A DNA stretch of 7,270 bases from contig CAJQQW010000079.1 of the NCBI GenBank assembly GCA_905480565.1, positions 1 to 7,270 on the forward strand, written 5' to 3'. The notes beneath the pieces were generated by a model, which saw only the letters and a program-made list of their open reading frames with translations, did not search any database and had not been told where the DNA came from. Both the position numbers and the translations under genes were made by a program. The stretch's first letter is position 1; every line of letters begins with the position of its first letter. Source of the DNA: an uncultured Halioglobus sp. Lineage in GTDB: Bacteria > Pseudomonadota > Gammaproteobacteria > Pseudomonadales > Halieaceae. This document shows, in pieces, positions 1-6,466 of this stretch.

Positions 1-224
1 TCCGATAAAAGTCCTGCACCGCAGCCCATATCCAATATACGCAGACCATTTAAATTTCCCACTGATAAGCCGTTTTCTGCCCCGAGCGTTGACAACTGAT
101 GTTTGATAAATGGCAAGCGTGTGGCTTTCGGGCGGTGTAGCGGCCACATCAGCCCTGTCGGATCCCACCACTAGTCCGCAAACGCATCAAGGCGTACAAT
201 TTCTGCTGCATCGATCGTTGTCAT
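1..224 (-). pseudogene. ubiG: UbiG-like SAM-dependent methyltransferase, N-terminal part, interrupted by amber codon 18; runs off left edge
   Basis: Read on the minus strand from ATG at 224-222, the peptide starts MTTIDAAEIVRLDAFAD, then TAG at 173-171, then continues in the same frame with WWDPTGLMWPLHR and, at residues 61-74, LRILDMGCGAGLLS. The order of an AEI...DAxAD helix, WWDP..G...PLH, and then the glycine-rich SAM-binding motif I about 40 residues later is the N-terminal pattern of UbiG, the O-methyltransferase that acts twice in ubiquinone synthesis. UbiG proteins are about 240 residues; only 74 codons are visible. The amber sits where family members carry an ordinary residue just before WWDP, so I infer a nonsense mutation or a base error. 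No ATG rescues the frame ahead of WWDP. The ribosome binding site is weak. The family call is strong; UbiG itself rather than a close relative is likely but not proven on this short stretch. Confidence 0.72.
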
Positions 225-704
225 CAATGTGTAGCTCAGGTTCGTTCTATTGTAGTCACGCTCGTTTGGCTCGAGAAGATGACTGGAGTATGAGCTATTT
301 TCACCGGGCTTAAGAGTCTGCACGGTGCCCTCAGGAGGGGGCTAAGAAGTTAACGAGATGTCGTGGCGCTGCATAAACACGGTCAACTCAACAGAAAACC
401 TATTCAACCCCACCTTTTGGCCAAGCGTCACGTAACTGTGTGTCGTAGATTTCCACTGTTCAGGAAAAAAAGTGAATGTGTCAGCGTCGTCCGGTCTCAG
501 TACCGATTCTCAGCCACTTCAGAGAAGCAAGGTGGGCAGGTCTACCTAACTAACGAAGAACAAAAAATCAAGACACGATACCAATGCAGAGCGGCATGCA
601 GCGCGTGAGGAATGCCGATTGCCTGCGGATAGGTGTCTCAAGCGTCAGACAAGAAAGTTATTTTGAGAGTAGAACTCCAACCTGATTCTGTTGACTATGC
701 TGGA
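225..704. other. Intergenic stretch without a supported gene
   Basis: This stretch separates the two minus-strand genes. Reading frames here are short, lack a well-spaced ribosome binding site and show no recognisable motif; the longest, on the plus strand at 363-608, has a composition typical of chance frames. A small inverted repeat, CCCTC-AG-GAGGG, lies at 328-339; its two-base loop makes it a DNA palindrome rather than an RNA hairpin. I see no tRNA, no clear terminator for the membrane protein gene ending at 705, and no obvious regulatory element apart from the promoter candidate near 250-277. Confidence 0.6.
249..277 (-). promoter_or_regulatory. Possible sigma70-like promoter for the ubiG-like gene
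   Basis: The minus strand has TACAAT at 254-249 (five of six to the -10 consensus), 17 bases after TTCTCG at 277-272, a poor -35. The predicted start lies about 18 bases before the ATG at 224. Only the -10 is good, so this is tentative. Confidence 0.3.
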
Positions 705-1403
705 TTAGGTAGAGCGCTTCCCTTTCCTTTTTAACCAATTAAGAAAACGGTGAATGAGAAGCGGTGCGACGCCCGCTAGCGTGAGGATGATGAACGTCTC
801 TAAAGTCAGAATTTTTATGTCGGCTCCAAAATTGGCCATGGTGCTGCCAGCATAGCTCCAAAGTGCAAGAACAATGATTTGTGCAATGGTCGTGACAATC
901 ACATAGGTCGAAAGCTTCAAGCTGGTCAGGCCGGATAACAGGTTGGTAAGGAAGAAAGGGAAGATCATGATTAGCCGGATGCTGAAAAGATAGTAAAACC
1001 CTTCATCATTGATGTTCCTGTTGACGATCGAAAATTGTTCCTCGAATCGATTTTTCAGCCAGTCCCTGAATAGGTAGCGTGACCAAAGAAAAACCAGGGT
1101 CGCGCCAATCGTGCTTCCAACAACGCCGATTGCCCAGCCCATCTGAAAGCCAAATAGAGCACCGGCAAGGAGCGAAAAAAGTCCTGTTACGGGAAGCGCT
1201 GCGCCAATCAAAATAGCGGATACTAAAACGTACAGCACCATCACCAGTAGCGGATTGTTGTCGTAATAGTCCAGATAGTTACCCAGCTGCGTCTCCAAAA
1301 ACTCTGCTGACATATAGGGAGAGATAATCAAAAAGAAAACCATGGATGCAGCGAGCAGCGCGATTCCGCATATCAGCTTGGTTGTATGGGACGCTAAGCT
1401 CAT
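705..1403 (-). CDS. TVP38/TMEM64 family (VTT domain, DedA superfamily) inner-membrane protein
   Basis: This is a 232-residue, strongly hydrophobic protein with about six likely membrane or re-entrant segments (roughly residues 10-28, 52-70, 75-105, 144-160, 166-186 and 203-218) and a basic tail ending KRKGKRST. The VTT core is visible: LPVTGLFSLLAGALFGFQ at 70-87, then a GxxxGS..GA glycine stretch and WSRYLFRDW at 107-115, then RLIMIFPF at 143-150 followed by LLSGLTSLKLSTY, which matches the conserved R...P and G(L/V)T..(S/K)..Y region. Length is normal for the family. The wider DedA/VTT superfamily includes lipid scramblases and undecaprenyl-phosphate or phospholipid carriers, so a role in moving lipids across the inner membrane is an inference only. 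The ATG at 1403 is supported by AGGA at 1416-1413, nine bases upstream. The gene looks intact and monocistronic. Confidence 0.9.
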   Translation of the reverse strand: MSLASHTTKLICGIALLAASMVFFLIISPYMSAEFLETQLGNYLDYYDNNPLLVMVLYVLVSAILIGAALPVTGLFSLLAGALFGFQMGWAIGVVGSTIGATLVFLWSRYLFRDWLKNRFEEQFSIVNRNINDEGFYYLFSIRLIMIFPFFLTNLLSGLTSLKLSTYVIVTTIAQIIVLALWSYAGSTMANFGADIKILTLETFIILTLAGVAPLLIHRFLNWLKRKGKRST

Positions 1404-1485
1404 TGTGCTTTGTCCTGTGTGAAATCACTTCGAAAAAGCGTATTGAATTTTTTCATTCAGAGCCCGCCGCGGTTTGTCGGTCTGG

Positions 1486-1514
1486 ATAATCGAAAATAGC
1501 TAGAAAATCTGTAA
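1486..1514 (-). promoter_or_regulatory. Possible sigma70-like promoter for the TVP38-family gene
   Basis: On the minus strand TTACAG (1514-1509) is followed after 17 bases by GATTAT (1491-1486); each matches four of six consensus positions. The start would lie about 75 bases upstream of the ATG. It is the best candidate I see, but weak. Confidence 0.27.
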
Positions 1515-1701
1515 CAGCAGACACACTGATAATCCCACGTCTGGCTCAGAAAATCTCTCAATATTGTATCGCACGGTCTGTCGCAGGAATTTTGCTATAA
1601 CAAGCCATATTATAAGCAATATCAATGTGGTGCTGCACAGGAAACGACTCGCAATGATGAGGTCTGTGAATCAAAGAAGATGTCAAATTACTTTTTGTCC
1701 T

Positions 1702-1791
1702 CTCTAGATGGCGCTCGTGTGGATTAGGATAGCGAAGTGATTGGTGTGGTCGCTCAGTCCAAGCGTATGGTGCATCTGCGTAATGTTTCAT
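1702..1791 (-). pseudogene. Possible scrap of an IS3/IS481-like transposase C-terminus
   Basis: The minus-strand frame from ATG at 1791 reads AWTERPHQSLRYPNPHE at about residues 10-26. Many rve-type (IS3/IS481-like) transposases end their catalytic domain with a similar N/E-RPHQSLGY-xTP block. Upstream the frame meets a TGA within about ten codons, no DDE core can be read in any frame nearby, no terminal inverted repeats are evident, and the residues after the motif do not look like a transposase. The match is one short motif, so chance resemblance is quite possible. Confidence 0.2.
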
Positions 1792-2131
1792 CAGCGGCCT
1801 GATTAGTAGTCATGGCGGCGAACCGAGCAAGCTCGTGACGGATAGGCTGCGCAGCTATACAGGCTCGTAGCACAACGATACCGATTTCTATCAACGTAAC
1901 TGACAAATAGGCTAGTAATCGAGCGAGGCCTCCTCGAGAGACGAAGAGAGCGGGGGAGCGGTGCAGAGGTTCAAGTGTGTGAGGCGGGCTCAGCGAATCC
2001 TGATGCTAATGCTGCTGCATTAAATCTATTCAATCTGTAAAGGTGGCCGTGCTGATGTCAATCGTCTGTACAAAGTGGTTGAGGATTTATAAGCAAAAAC
2101 AGACAATGTGCTGCTGATCGACGGTGTAGGG

Positions 2132-2152
2132 CGCCGTTAAAGGCGGCGTTTT
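2132..2152 (+). terminator. Terminator-like hairpin upstream of the MscS-family gene
   Basis: CGCCG (2132-2136), a seven-base loop, CGGCG (2144-2148) and then TTTT (2149-2152) form a short GC-rich stem with a brief T-run on the plus strand. No intact plus-strand gene precedes it, so it may close a decayed gene or act on a leader of the MscS transcript if transcription starts near 2110. The five-base-pair stem and short T-run make it weak. Confidence 0.35.
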
Positions 2153-2206
2153 CATCGCGGCTTCGTTTATATCGATACTCGGAGTCACAAGGCTCGTTAA
2201 TAAATT

Positions 2207-2211
2207 GGAGG
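2207..2211 (+). promoter_or_regulatory. Strong Shine-Dalgarno that fixes the GTG start of the MscS-family gene
   Basis: GGAGG is followed after six bases by GTG at 2218. This near-ideal site, together with a signal peptide beginning exactly at that codon, supports GTG as the start. Confidence 0.85.
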
Positions 2212-2217
2212 ACTGCA

Positions 2218-3912
2218 GTGATCATAAAACATTTTTTCGTCTTGCTCGGCATCGCGGCGTTGTGGTCGTTTCCATCTTTCTCAGCGAATGCACAGGAGCT
2301 TAAATCGCCCGAGGCGATTGCCGCTCTGATGGAGACGGTAGAAACGCGCATCGCAGAGCTTCAGCTGATTAACAGACAGATTGAAACTGCGCCTGCGGTA
2401 GATCAGGATGCACTGCTTTACCGCAGAGACGAGCGTAGTTTCGAATTGCTGGTTTTGATTGATGAGCTTTCGCAGTCCGTGATCCAAATGCCGGACGATG
2501 ATGCGGTCAGGCAGAAAATCAGCGAACGATTGCGGACAGAGTTTCTAACTGCAGGTGACAGACTTTTTATACGATTGAATGAACTCGATGAGCGCATTAA
2601 AGACCAGTTGGCCGCGCTTGACTCTTACAGTGGCAGTAAGCGTATTTTCGCTGAGTCCTTAGTTAATACGCTGCAGAGTATGCGAATGAAGTTTTTCGAG
2701 GCGGCGGTAAATCTAGTCTTGAGTCGTGAGGCCTTGGAAATTCCGGTCGCTGCTATTCGCTCAGGTCTTGTCAACGAAATGTCGTCTTACGGGGAGGCCT
2801 TGATAGGCCGGGTGGAGTTCACCGGTGCTGCAACAAAAGAAATAGCCAAGCGACTTAAACTTGACCCTTCCAACGCGGACCTGCAGTCGGGATTGACGGA
2901 AATGCAGCTTCAATATGCTCTGCAGTCTGAGCGATTGCGTCAGCTGGTGGGGTCTATGGAAAGGCTGGAAGTAGATACACGAAACTATCGAGCTATCTTA
3001 CTGAAAAATAGCAGCGGCGTTTCGGTAGGAATGTTTGATAGTGACGTGGTAGTGCAGATAGTGCGGGACGGCTGGCGTAAAACCCGAGAATCTGTCGTGC
3101 AAAATTCGCCGGATATCGCGTTGAAATTGCTGGTTTTTCTAATCGTTCTGCTTGTTTTCAGAATGCTGAGTCGACTTATTCGTAAGGCTGTGGGCGCCAC
3201 TCTTGAGCGTTCTTCGGCGGATCTTTCCAATTTGCTCAAGGATATTTTGATTTCCGCCTCAGGTGGCACGGTAATGATAGTCGGTGTTCTCATGGCATTG
3301 TCCCAGATTGGTATTTCGTTAGCACCTATGTTGGCTGGCCTAGGGGTGGCAGGATTCATAGTGGGTTTTGCCTTGCAAGATACCTTGGGTAACTTTGCGG
3401 CAGGGGCGATGATACTGGTTTACCGGCCCTACGATGTTGATGATTTTGTCGAAGTCACCGGGGCGTCGGGATTAGTCAAAAAAATGACACTGGTTTCTAC
3501 AACTATCACGACCTTCGATAATCAGACATTAGTGGTGCCCAACAGTAAAATTTGGGGTGACGTAATAAAAAATGTCACCGCACAAAAGCTGCGTCGAGTA
3601 GACCTGGAGTTCGGCATTAGTTATGGCGACGATATCCTTAACGCCGAGCGGGTCTTGAGTGACATTGTCACCAAGCATGAAATGGTTCTCTCCGAGCCGG
3701 AGCCTAACATCAGGCTTCATACCCTGGGCGATTCGTCAGTCAATTTCATCGTTCGCCCCTGGGTTAAAACAGAGGATTATTGGGCGGTTTACTGGGATTT
3801 AACCCGAGAAGTGAAGGTGCGATTCGATCGCGAGGGAATCTCGATTCCTTTCCCACAAAGAGATGTCCACGTTTATAACGAGGCTAGTACTCGTAGCGAA
3901 CCCCAGTCGTAA
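2218..3912 (+). CDS. MscS-family small-conductance mechanosensitive channel with a large periplasmic N-terminal domain
   Basis: This 564-residue protein is an envelope channel expected to open under membrane tension and release solutes during hypo-osmotic shock. Residues 1-25 form a signal peptide (MIIKHFFVLLGIAALW..., cleavage after ANA). Residues 26-298 are charged, mostly helical and heptad-like, and should lie in the periplasm. Membrane segments fall at about 300-318, 344-363 and 371-402. The third is the pore helix, with GFIVGFALQDTLGNFAAG at 379-396, followed by YRPYDVDDFVEV. The cytoplasmic beta and alpha/beta domains are shown by VVPNSKI (439-445), SSVNFIVRPW (506-515), VYWDL (524-528) and ISIPFPQRDVHV (541-552), which align well with the E. 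coli MscS C-terminus. E. coli MscS has 286 residues; the extra length is the N-terminal domain. The gene looks intact and ends 22 bases from a convergent reading frame. Confidence 0.93.
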   Translation: MIIKHFFVLLGIAALWSFPSFSANAQELKSPEAIAALMETVETRIAELQLINRQIETAPAVDQDALLYRRDERSFELLVLIDELSQSVIQMPDDDAVRQKISERLRTEFLTAGDRLFIRLNELDERIKDQLAALDSYSGSKRIFAESLVNTLQSMRMKFFEAAVNLVLSREALEIPVAAIRSGLVNEMSSYGEALIGRVEFTGAATKEIAKRLKLDPSNADLQSGLTEMQLQYALQSERLRQLVGSMERLEVDTRNYRAILLKNSSGVSVGMFDSDVVVQIVRDGWRKTRESVVQNSPDIALKLLVFLIVLLVFRMLSRLIRKAVGATLERSSADLSNLLKDILISASGGTVMIVGVLMALSQIGISLAPMLAGLGVAGFIVGFALQDTLGNFAAGAMILVYRPYDVDDFVEVTGASGLVKKMTLVSTTITTFDNQTLVVPNSKIWGDVIKNVTAQKLRRVDLEFGISYGDDILNAERVLSDIVTKHEMVLSEPEPNIRLHTLGDSSVNFIVRPWVKTEDYWAVYWDLTREVKVRFDREGISIPFPQRDVHVYNEASTRSEPQS

Positions 3913-3934
3913 ACCCATAACTAAACTGGCCCTT

Positions 3935-4303
3935 TTATTCTGCATCGCTTTCGTATACGGCAACGTTCCGGAATAGGTGTTCTAACATTTCCCAGCGCAC
4001 GCGCAGGTCAGTATCGCCATAGAAACGACCGTCAGTGATGATATCTGGGTGCAGACTAGCATCACACTGGGCGTCTAATTTCGGTGCCTCGAAGCGCATA
4101 TCTAAACCGGTGGAGAACACTATTAAATGAGTGGGCGCGCTAGCAATTGCTATGCCTATCTTATGCTGAGTAACTTCCTGGCCGCCAGAAACCCACTCAA
4201 TAATGCGGGGGCCGCGCCGCGCAGTTGTATTCCTTGCAGCCTTTCTTTTAGAGCCAGAAAAATACCAATTGCTAAAAGCGCGTGACCATGCCGGTGCTAG
4301 TTT
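3935..4303 (-). pseudogene. Unidentified coding-like C-terminal fragment lacking a start codon
   Basis: The minus-strand frame is open from just after TAA at 4306-4304 to TAA at 3937-3935, about 122 codons. From near 4205 it reads like real protein: IEWVSGGQEVTQHKIGIAIA, then PTHLIVFSTGLDMRFEAP, then DGRFYGDTDLRVRWEMLEH and a natural-looking acidic end. I do not recognise the family. No ATG, GTG or TTG occurs until GTG at 4120, which has no ribosome binding site and sits inside the coding-like part, so the head seems to be missing. The frame overlaps the end of the lipoprotein gene by seven bases in the -1 frame, next to a run of five A; one base change in that run would fuse the two. Alternatives are a truncated pseudogene, or the second half of the lipoprotein gene split by a frameshift. 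The stretch before about 4220 (basic, KRKAARNTTARR) is less protein-like. Confidence 0.5.
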
Positions 4304-4656
4304 TTAGCCCGGTCAATGGTGCAGCTCGGAATAGCTTGGTTGATCACAACCTGAGTCAGAATCAGGCGTCTTCCAGAGGTGTCGAGCGAAGCCCACTGTT
4401 CCACCGGTAGCAGCTCAACCCCGGCAGCATCAAGCTGTTCTGGATCGCCAACCGCAGCAGCGCGTAACGTGGCACCCTCCACGATGCAGCTAACAATCTC
4501 CGCGCTAACGGTTGCTTCCATTCCGTCAGTAAGCTGCGCAATTTCACCGGCGGTTAGCGGGCCAGTCTCTGCGCTGAAATGGCCATGCGTTACTAGATCG
4601 CACGCTCCTAGTAGTAAGGCAACACTCGCCATGGTTGATTTCATTGCCAATGTCAT
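4297..4656 (-). CDS. Small predicted lipoprotein of unknown function
   Basis: The 119-residue product starts MTLAMKSTMASVALLLGAC, a short signal with lipobox LGAC and lipidation predicted at Cys19. The next residue is Asp20; in E. coli, Asp at +2 holds lipoproteins in the inner membrane, and whether that rule applies here is unknown. The mature part of about 100 residues is acidic, with two cysteines (57 in IVSCIVE and 112 in IPSCTID) that could form a disulfide, and no domain I recognise. The ATG at 4656 has AGGGA at 4669-4665, eight bases upstream, which beats the ATG at codon 5. The plus-strand frame over the same bases is rich in Ser, Ala and Pro and is judged a shadow. The stop at 4299-4297 overlaps the open frame of the downstream fragment, so this may be the first half of a frameshifted longer gene. 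Confidence 0.66.
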   Translation of the reverse strand: MTLAMKSTMASVALLLGACDLVTHGHFSAETGPLTAGEIAQLTDGMEATVSAEIVSCIVEGATLRAAAVGDPEQLDAAGVELLPVEQWASLDTSGRRLILTQVVINQAIPSCTIDRAKN

Positions 4657-4775
4657 CGTGTTGTTCCCTGCTTGTAGGGCCTTTCTATCGCAATAGCGGT
4701 TGACGTACCCGTCTGAATGACAGGCGCAAAAGGCTTTTCCATTTGAAAGCTTAGCAGCAAGAGGAGATCAGCATA

Positions 4776-4865
4776 GTGAAGATAAATAGGATATTGGGAA
4801 TAAACCCATTCGCGGCACTCTGGCAACGCATCGCAGAAATGACATGGGCTATATTCCTCAGTTGA
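4776..4865 (+). CDS. Candidate small protein, 29 codons, GTG start
   Basis: GAGGAG (4761-4766) stands nine bases before GTG, followed by 28 codons and TGA. The peptide begins MKINRILGINPFAALWQ and ends EMTWAIFLS: a basic, mostly apolar sequence that could form a short amphipathic or membrane-associated helix. No family is recognised. A good ribosome binding site next to a short open frame can arise by chance, and no promoter is evident, so this is only a candidate. Confidence 0.25.
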   Translation: MKINRILGINPFAALWQRIAEMTWAIFLS

Positions 4866-4973
4866 ATTTCGTCATCGATAGGATTTAGGCGACTAGAAAT
4901 ATTTTATCAGTACCCACTTTTGGGTCGATTTCGCTGGACCAATCATTCTCGCTACCAACTTTTTGGGCGAAGA

Positions 4974-5022
4974 CAGGTTAATTTTTCTATATCCTCGCAC
5001 AAGCCAAAAGGCGATTAACCTG
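4974..5022. repeat. Perfect 9-base inverted repeat with 31-base spacer
   Basis: CAGGTTAAT (4974-4982) is matched by ATTAACCTG (5014-5022). A smaller GCC-AAAA-GGC hairpin (5003-5012) lies inside. The arms do not extend further. It could be a protein-binding site or a long-looped RNA structure, but no known element fits. Confidence 0.5.
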
Positions 5023-5024
5023 GG

Positions 5025-5040
5025 CGGCCCCTCCGGGCCG
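5025..5040. repeat. GC-rich hairpin CGGCCC-CTCC-GGGCCG
   Basis: A perfect six-base-pair stem with a four-base loop sits in AT-rich surroundings, about 60 bases past the stop of the minus-strand serine hydrolase. The minus-strand side lacks a T-run directly after the stem, so it could protect the 3' end or help terminate the transcript, but it is not a classical terminator. Confidence 0.5.
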
Positions 5041-5097
5041 ATTGTCCTAAACGCGCCGAACAGTTGAGTCACTGACCTATTTTCCGCACTACTAGAA

Positions 5098-6348
5098 TCA
5101 GGGTAGTGTGATTATGTCAGGAGCATAGTCAGCCGCTCGGTAAGCCTCGCAAAAAGCAGCCTCGTCTCCGGCATAGCCGGGGTCATGCTCAACCAGTGCA
5201 GTGCGGATCATATCCCAGGGTCCTAACGTTGCGCCCCCGGAGTTTCTCGCTACGAGAACGAGATCAAGTCCGCGATGTCCCTCAATTATCTGTCCGCCCA
5301 AACCTAAAGCAGAAAATACACCTACATCGTAGGTTTGCACACACGCCTGTGGATCGTCGTAGTTACAGTCGGTGGACTCACTGAGAGTATGAGGAAACTC
5401 TCGCCAAATTGACGGAGGTGCGCAATGGCCCGGTGGTACTCCCACATTGGGGTCGATTTCGGGCAAGGTGCTGGGCGTCGATTTCACCCAGGTTAAATAG
5501 CCATAGCTTAAGTTGGCATCTTCGAAGGCCGGGTGAGTCATTCTGTACACCCACTCCTCGTCGAGCAAGCGCTGTTGGTCCCAGACACCACCGTGCACAA
5601 GAAGTAAGCCAAGGCGGGCCATGTCGCGAAGATTTGACTGCCAGGAGAAGCCAAAATTGTCTCCCTGCCAGACACTGGCACTCATCCCCAGCTTGTCGAA
5701 GAGTTCGCGTTGGGCGAATTCTCCGGTGGTGGTGGCGCCATTGAAGCGCACTGAGTCCTTTGCAATGACAGCTTCGACGACATCGCTCAATCGATTAATT
5801 TCGCGCGCTCCTATCAAATCGTACTCCCAGTCGCGTTCTCCGAAAGCAAGGCTCTCATTGAACCCAATCATAGCTAGTACATGTCCGACCTGAGCATCTT
5901 GATTGAAGGAGATATCGTCGACCCAGAAATCCATACGGTCGGAATCCTGCAAAGGCATTTGCAGATCTGCGCTCATATACGCCGCTCGACCCACGACAGT
6001 GGCTCCAAGCGTTTTGGTAGTGGACCAATTGCGGCTGTTTTCGAACTGTCCAGGCATGTCCGGTGGGTAGAATTCGTGGCAGAGTTTTCCATAGCGGATA
6101 ATCGCGTAAGAGTAAGGTGCTGTCTCATCGATAGTCGCGAGAATGTCTGGATCAAGGCCGCACTCCGCTATCAGGGCATCCGGAGCAACTGGTTCTCAGG
6201 GATCGGTTCCCGGATCATTGAATACGGCCAGCGTTCTTTCGATGGAGGTTTGGTTGCTCCCGTCGGAACAGCCGGGTAGCAAGATAATGCCCAGCGTAAT
6301 AGTGAGAGGGAGTAACCTCTTGACTAGTTTGGTCTTGGAATGATTCAT
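5098..6348 (-). pseudogene. Lipoprotein serine hydrolase (class C beta-lactamase / esterase-like fold), interrupted by opal codon 51
   Basis: The minus strand reads 416 codons in one frame from ATG at 6348 to TGA at 5100-5098, apart from TGA at 6198-6196 (codon 51). Residues 1-27 are a lipoprotein signal with lipobox LPGC; Ser at +2 fits outer-membrane export. A linker follows, ending NDPGTDP-stop-EPVAPD. The catalytic SxxK is STTK at 109-112 (NWSTTKTLG). Further family features are WEYDLIGAREINRLSDVVEA near 174-193, LFDKLGM (216-222), QSNLRDMARLGLLLVHGGVW (237-256), LSYGYLTW (280-287) and LGLGGQII (348-355). A separate YxN triad is not obvious; Tyr176 is a candidate. Substrate is unknown: ester, peptide or lactam. 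Four cysteines in the second half fit an exported protein. GGAG lies four bases before the ATG. The first ATG after the stop (codon 98, at 6057) keeps the active site but loses the signal. Either a pseudogene or a base error is likely. Confidence 0.8.
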
Positions 6349-6393
6349 TGCGCTCCAAATTCTATTGCCACATACCGTCCATAAAGATTCAGA

Positions 6394-6423
6394 AGTATAT
6401 TCCAGACGGATCAATTCTTACAA
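6394..6423 (-). promoter_or_regulatory. Sigma70-like promoter for the serine hydrolase gene
   Basis: On the minus strand TTGTAA (6423-6418) is followed after 18 bases by TATACT (6399-6394), matching four and five of six positions. The start would lie about 40 bases before the ATG at 6348, a normal leader length. This is the best promoter in the window. Confidence 0.45.
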
Positions 6424-6466
6424 TGTCGAAGGTGTAATCGGTATTGCCGGGTTAAGCGAGTCAAGC

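Larger units (their letters stand above)
1404..2217. other. Long divergent intergenic region with palindromes and possible gene remnants
   Basis: About 800 bases separate the divergent TVP38-family and MscS-family genes, and I find no intact gene. Visible features are a perfect 10-base palindrome GCTGCGCAGC at 1846-1855, a CGAGC-AA-GCTCG palindrome at 1824-1835, a minus-strand frame near 1702-1791 whose peptide contains a transposase-like RPHQSL, and a plus-strand stretch at 2042-2140 that reads as plausible protein across one TAA. A weak plus-strand promoter candidate (TTGAGG at 2079-2084, 17 bases, GACAAT at 2102-2107) could serve the MscS gene. The region may hold decayed genes, but none can be named with confidence. 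Confidence 0.5.
4657..5097. other. Intergenic region rich in inverted repeats
   Basis: This region lies between two minus-strand genes. It holds a possible 29-codon plus-strand small gene (4776-4865), a five-base-pair hairpin ACCCA-CTTT-TGGGT at 4912-4925, a spaced 9-base inverted repeat at 4974-5022, and a GC-rich six-base-pair hairpin at 5025-5040. A further CACTAC/GTAGTG pair (5087-5092 and 5103-5108) spans the stop codon of the serine hydrolase. None has a run of T on the proper side, so no clean factor-independent terminator is seen. I find no good promoter for the lipoprotein gene. Confidence 0.55.

Noticed and set aside
363..608. An 81-codon plus-strand open frame.
   Set aside because: It begins with GTG about 24 bases after the nearest purine-rich site, shows no motif, and has chance-like composition.
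4379..4696. A 105-codon plus-strand frame opposite the small lipoprotein.
   Set aside because: It is rich in Ser, Ala and Pro as expected for an antisense shadow; the minus frame has a lipobox and a well-placed ribosome binding site.
4974..5022. Integron attC site.
   Set aside because: The arms do not fit the RYYYAAC / GTTRRRY core sites, no integrase is present, and no cassette structure is visible.
6196..6198. Selenocysteine at the TGA of the serine hydrolase.
   Set aside because: The site lies in a Pro/Asp linker with no catalytic role known in the family, and I see no clear SECIS hairpin directly after it.
5881..6343. Plus-strand open frames across the serine hydrolase head.
   Set aside because: They are shadows; the minus frame carries the signal peptide, lipobox and SxxK motif in order.
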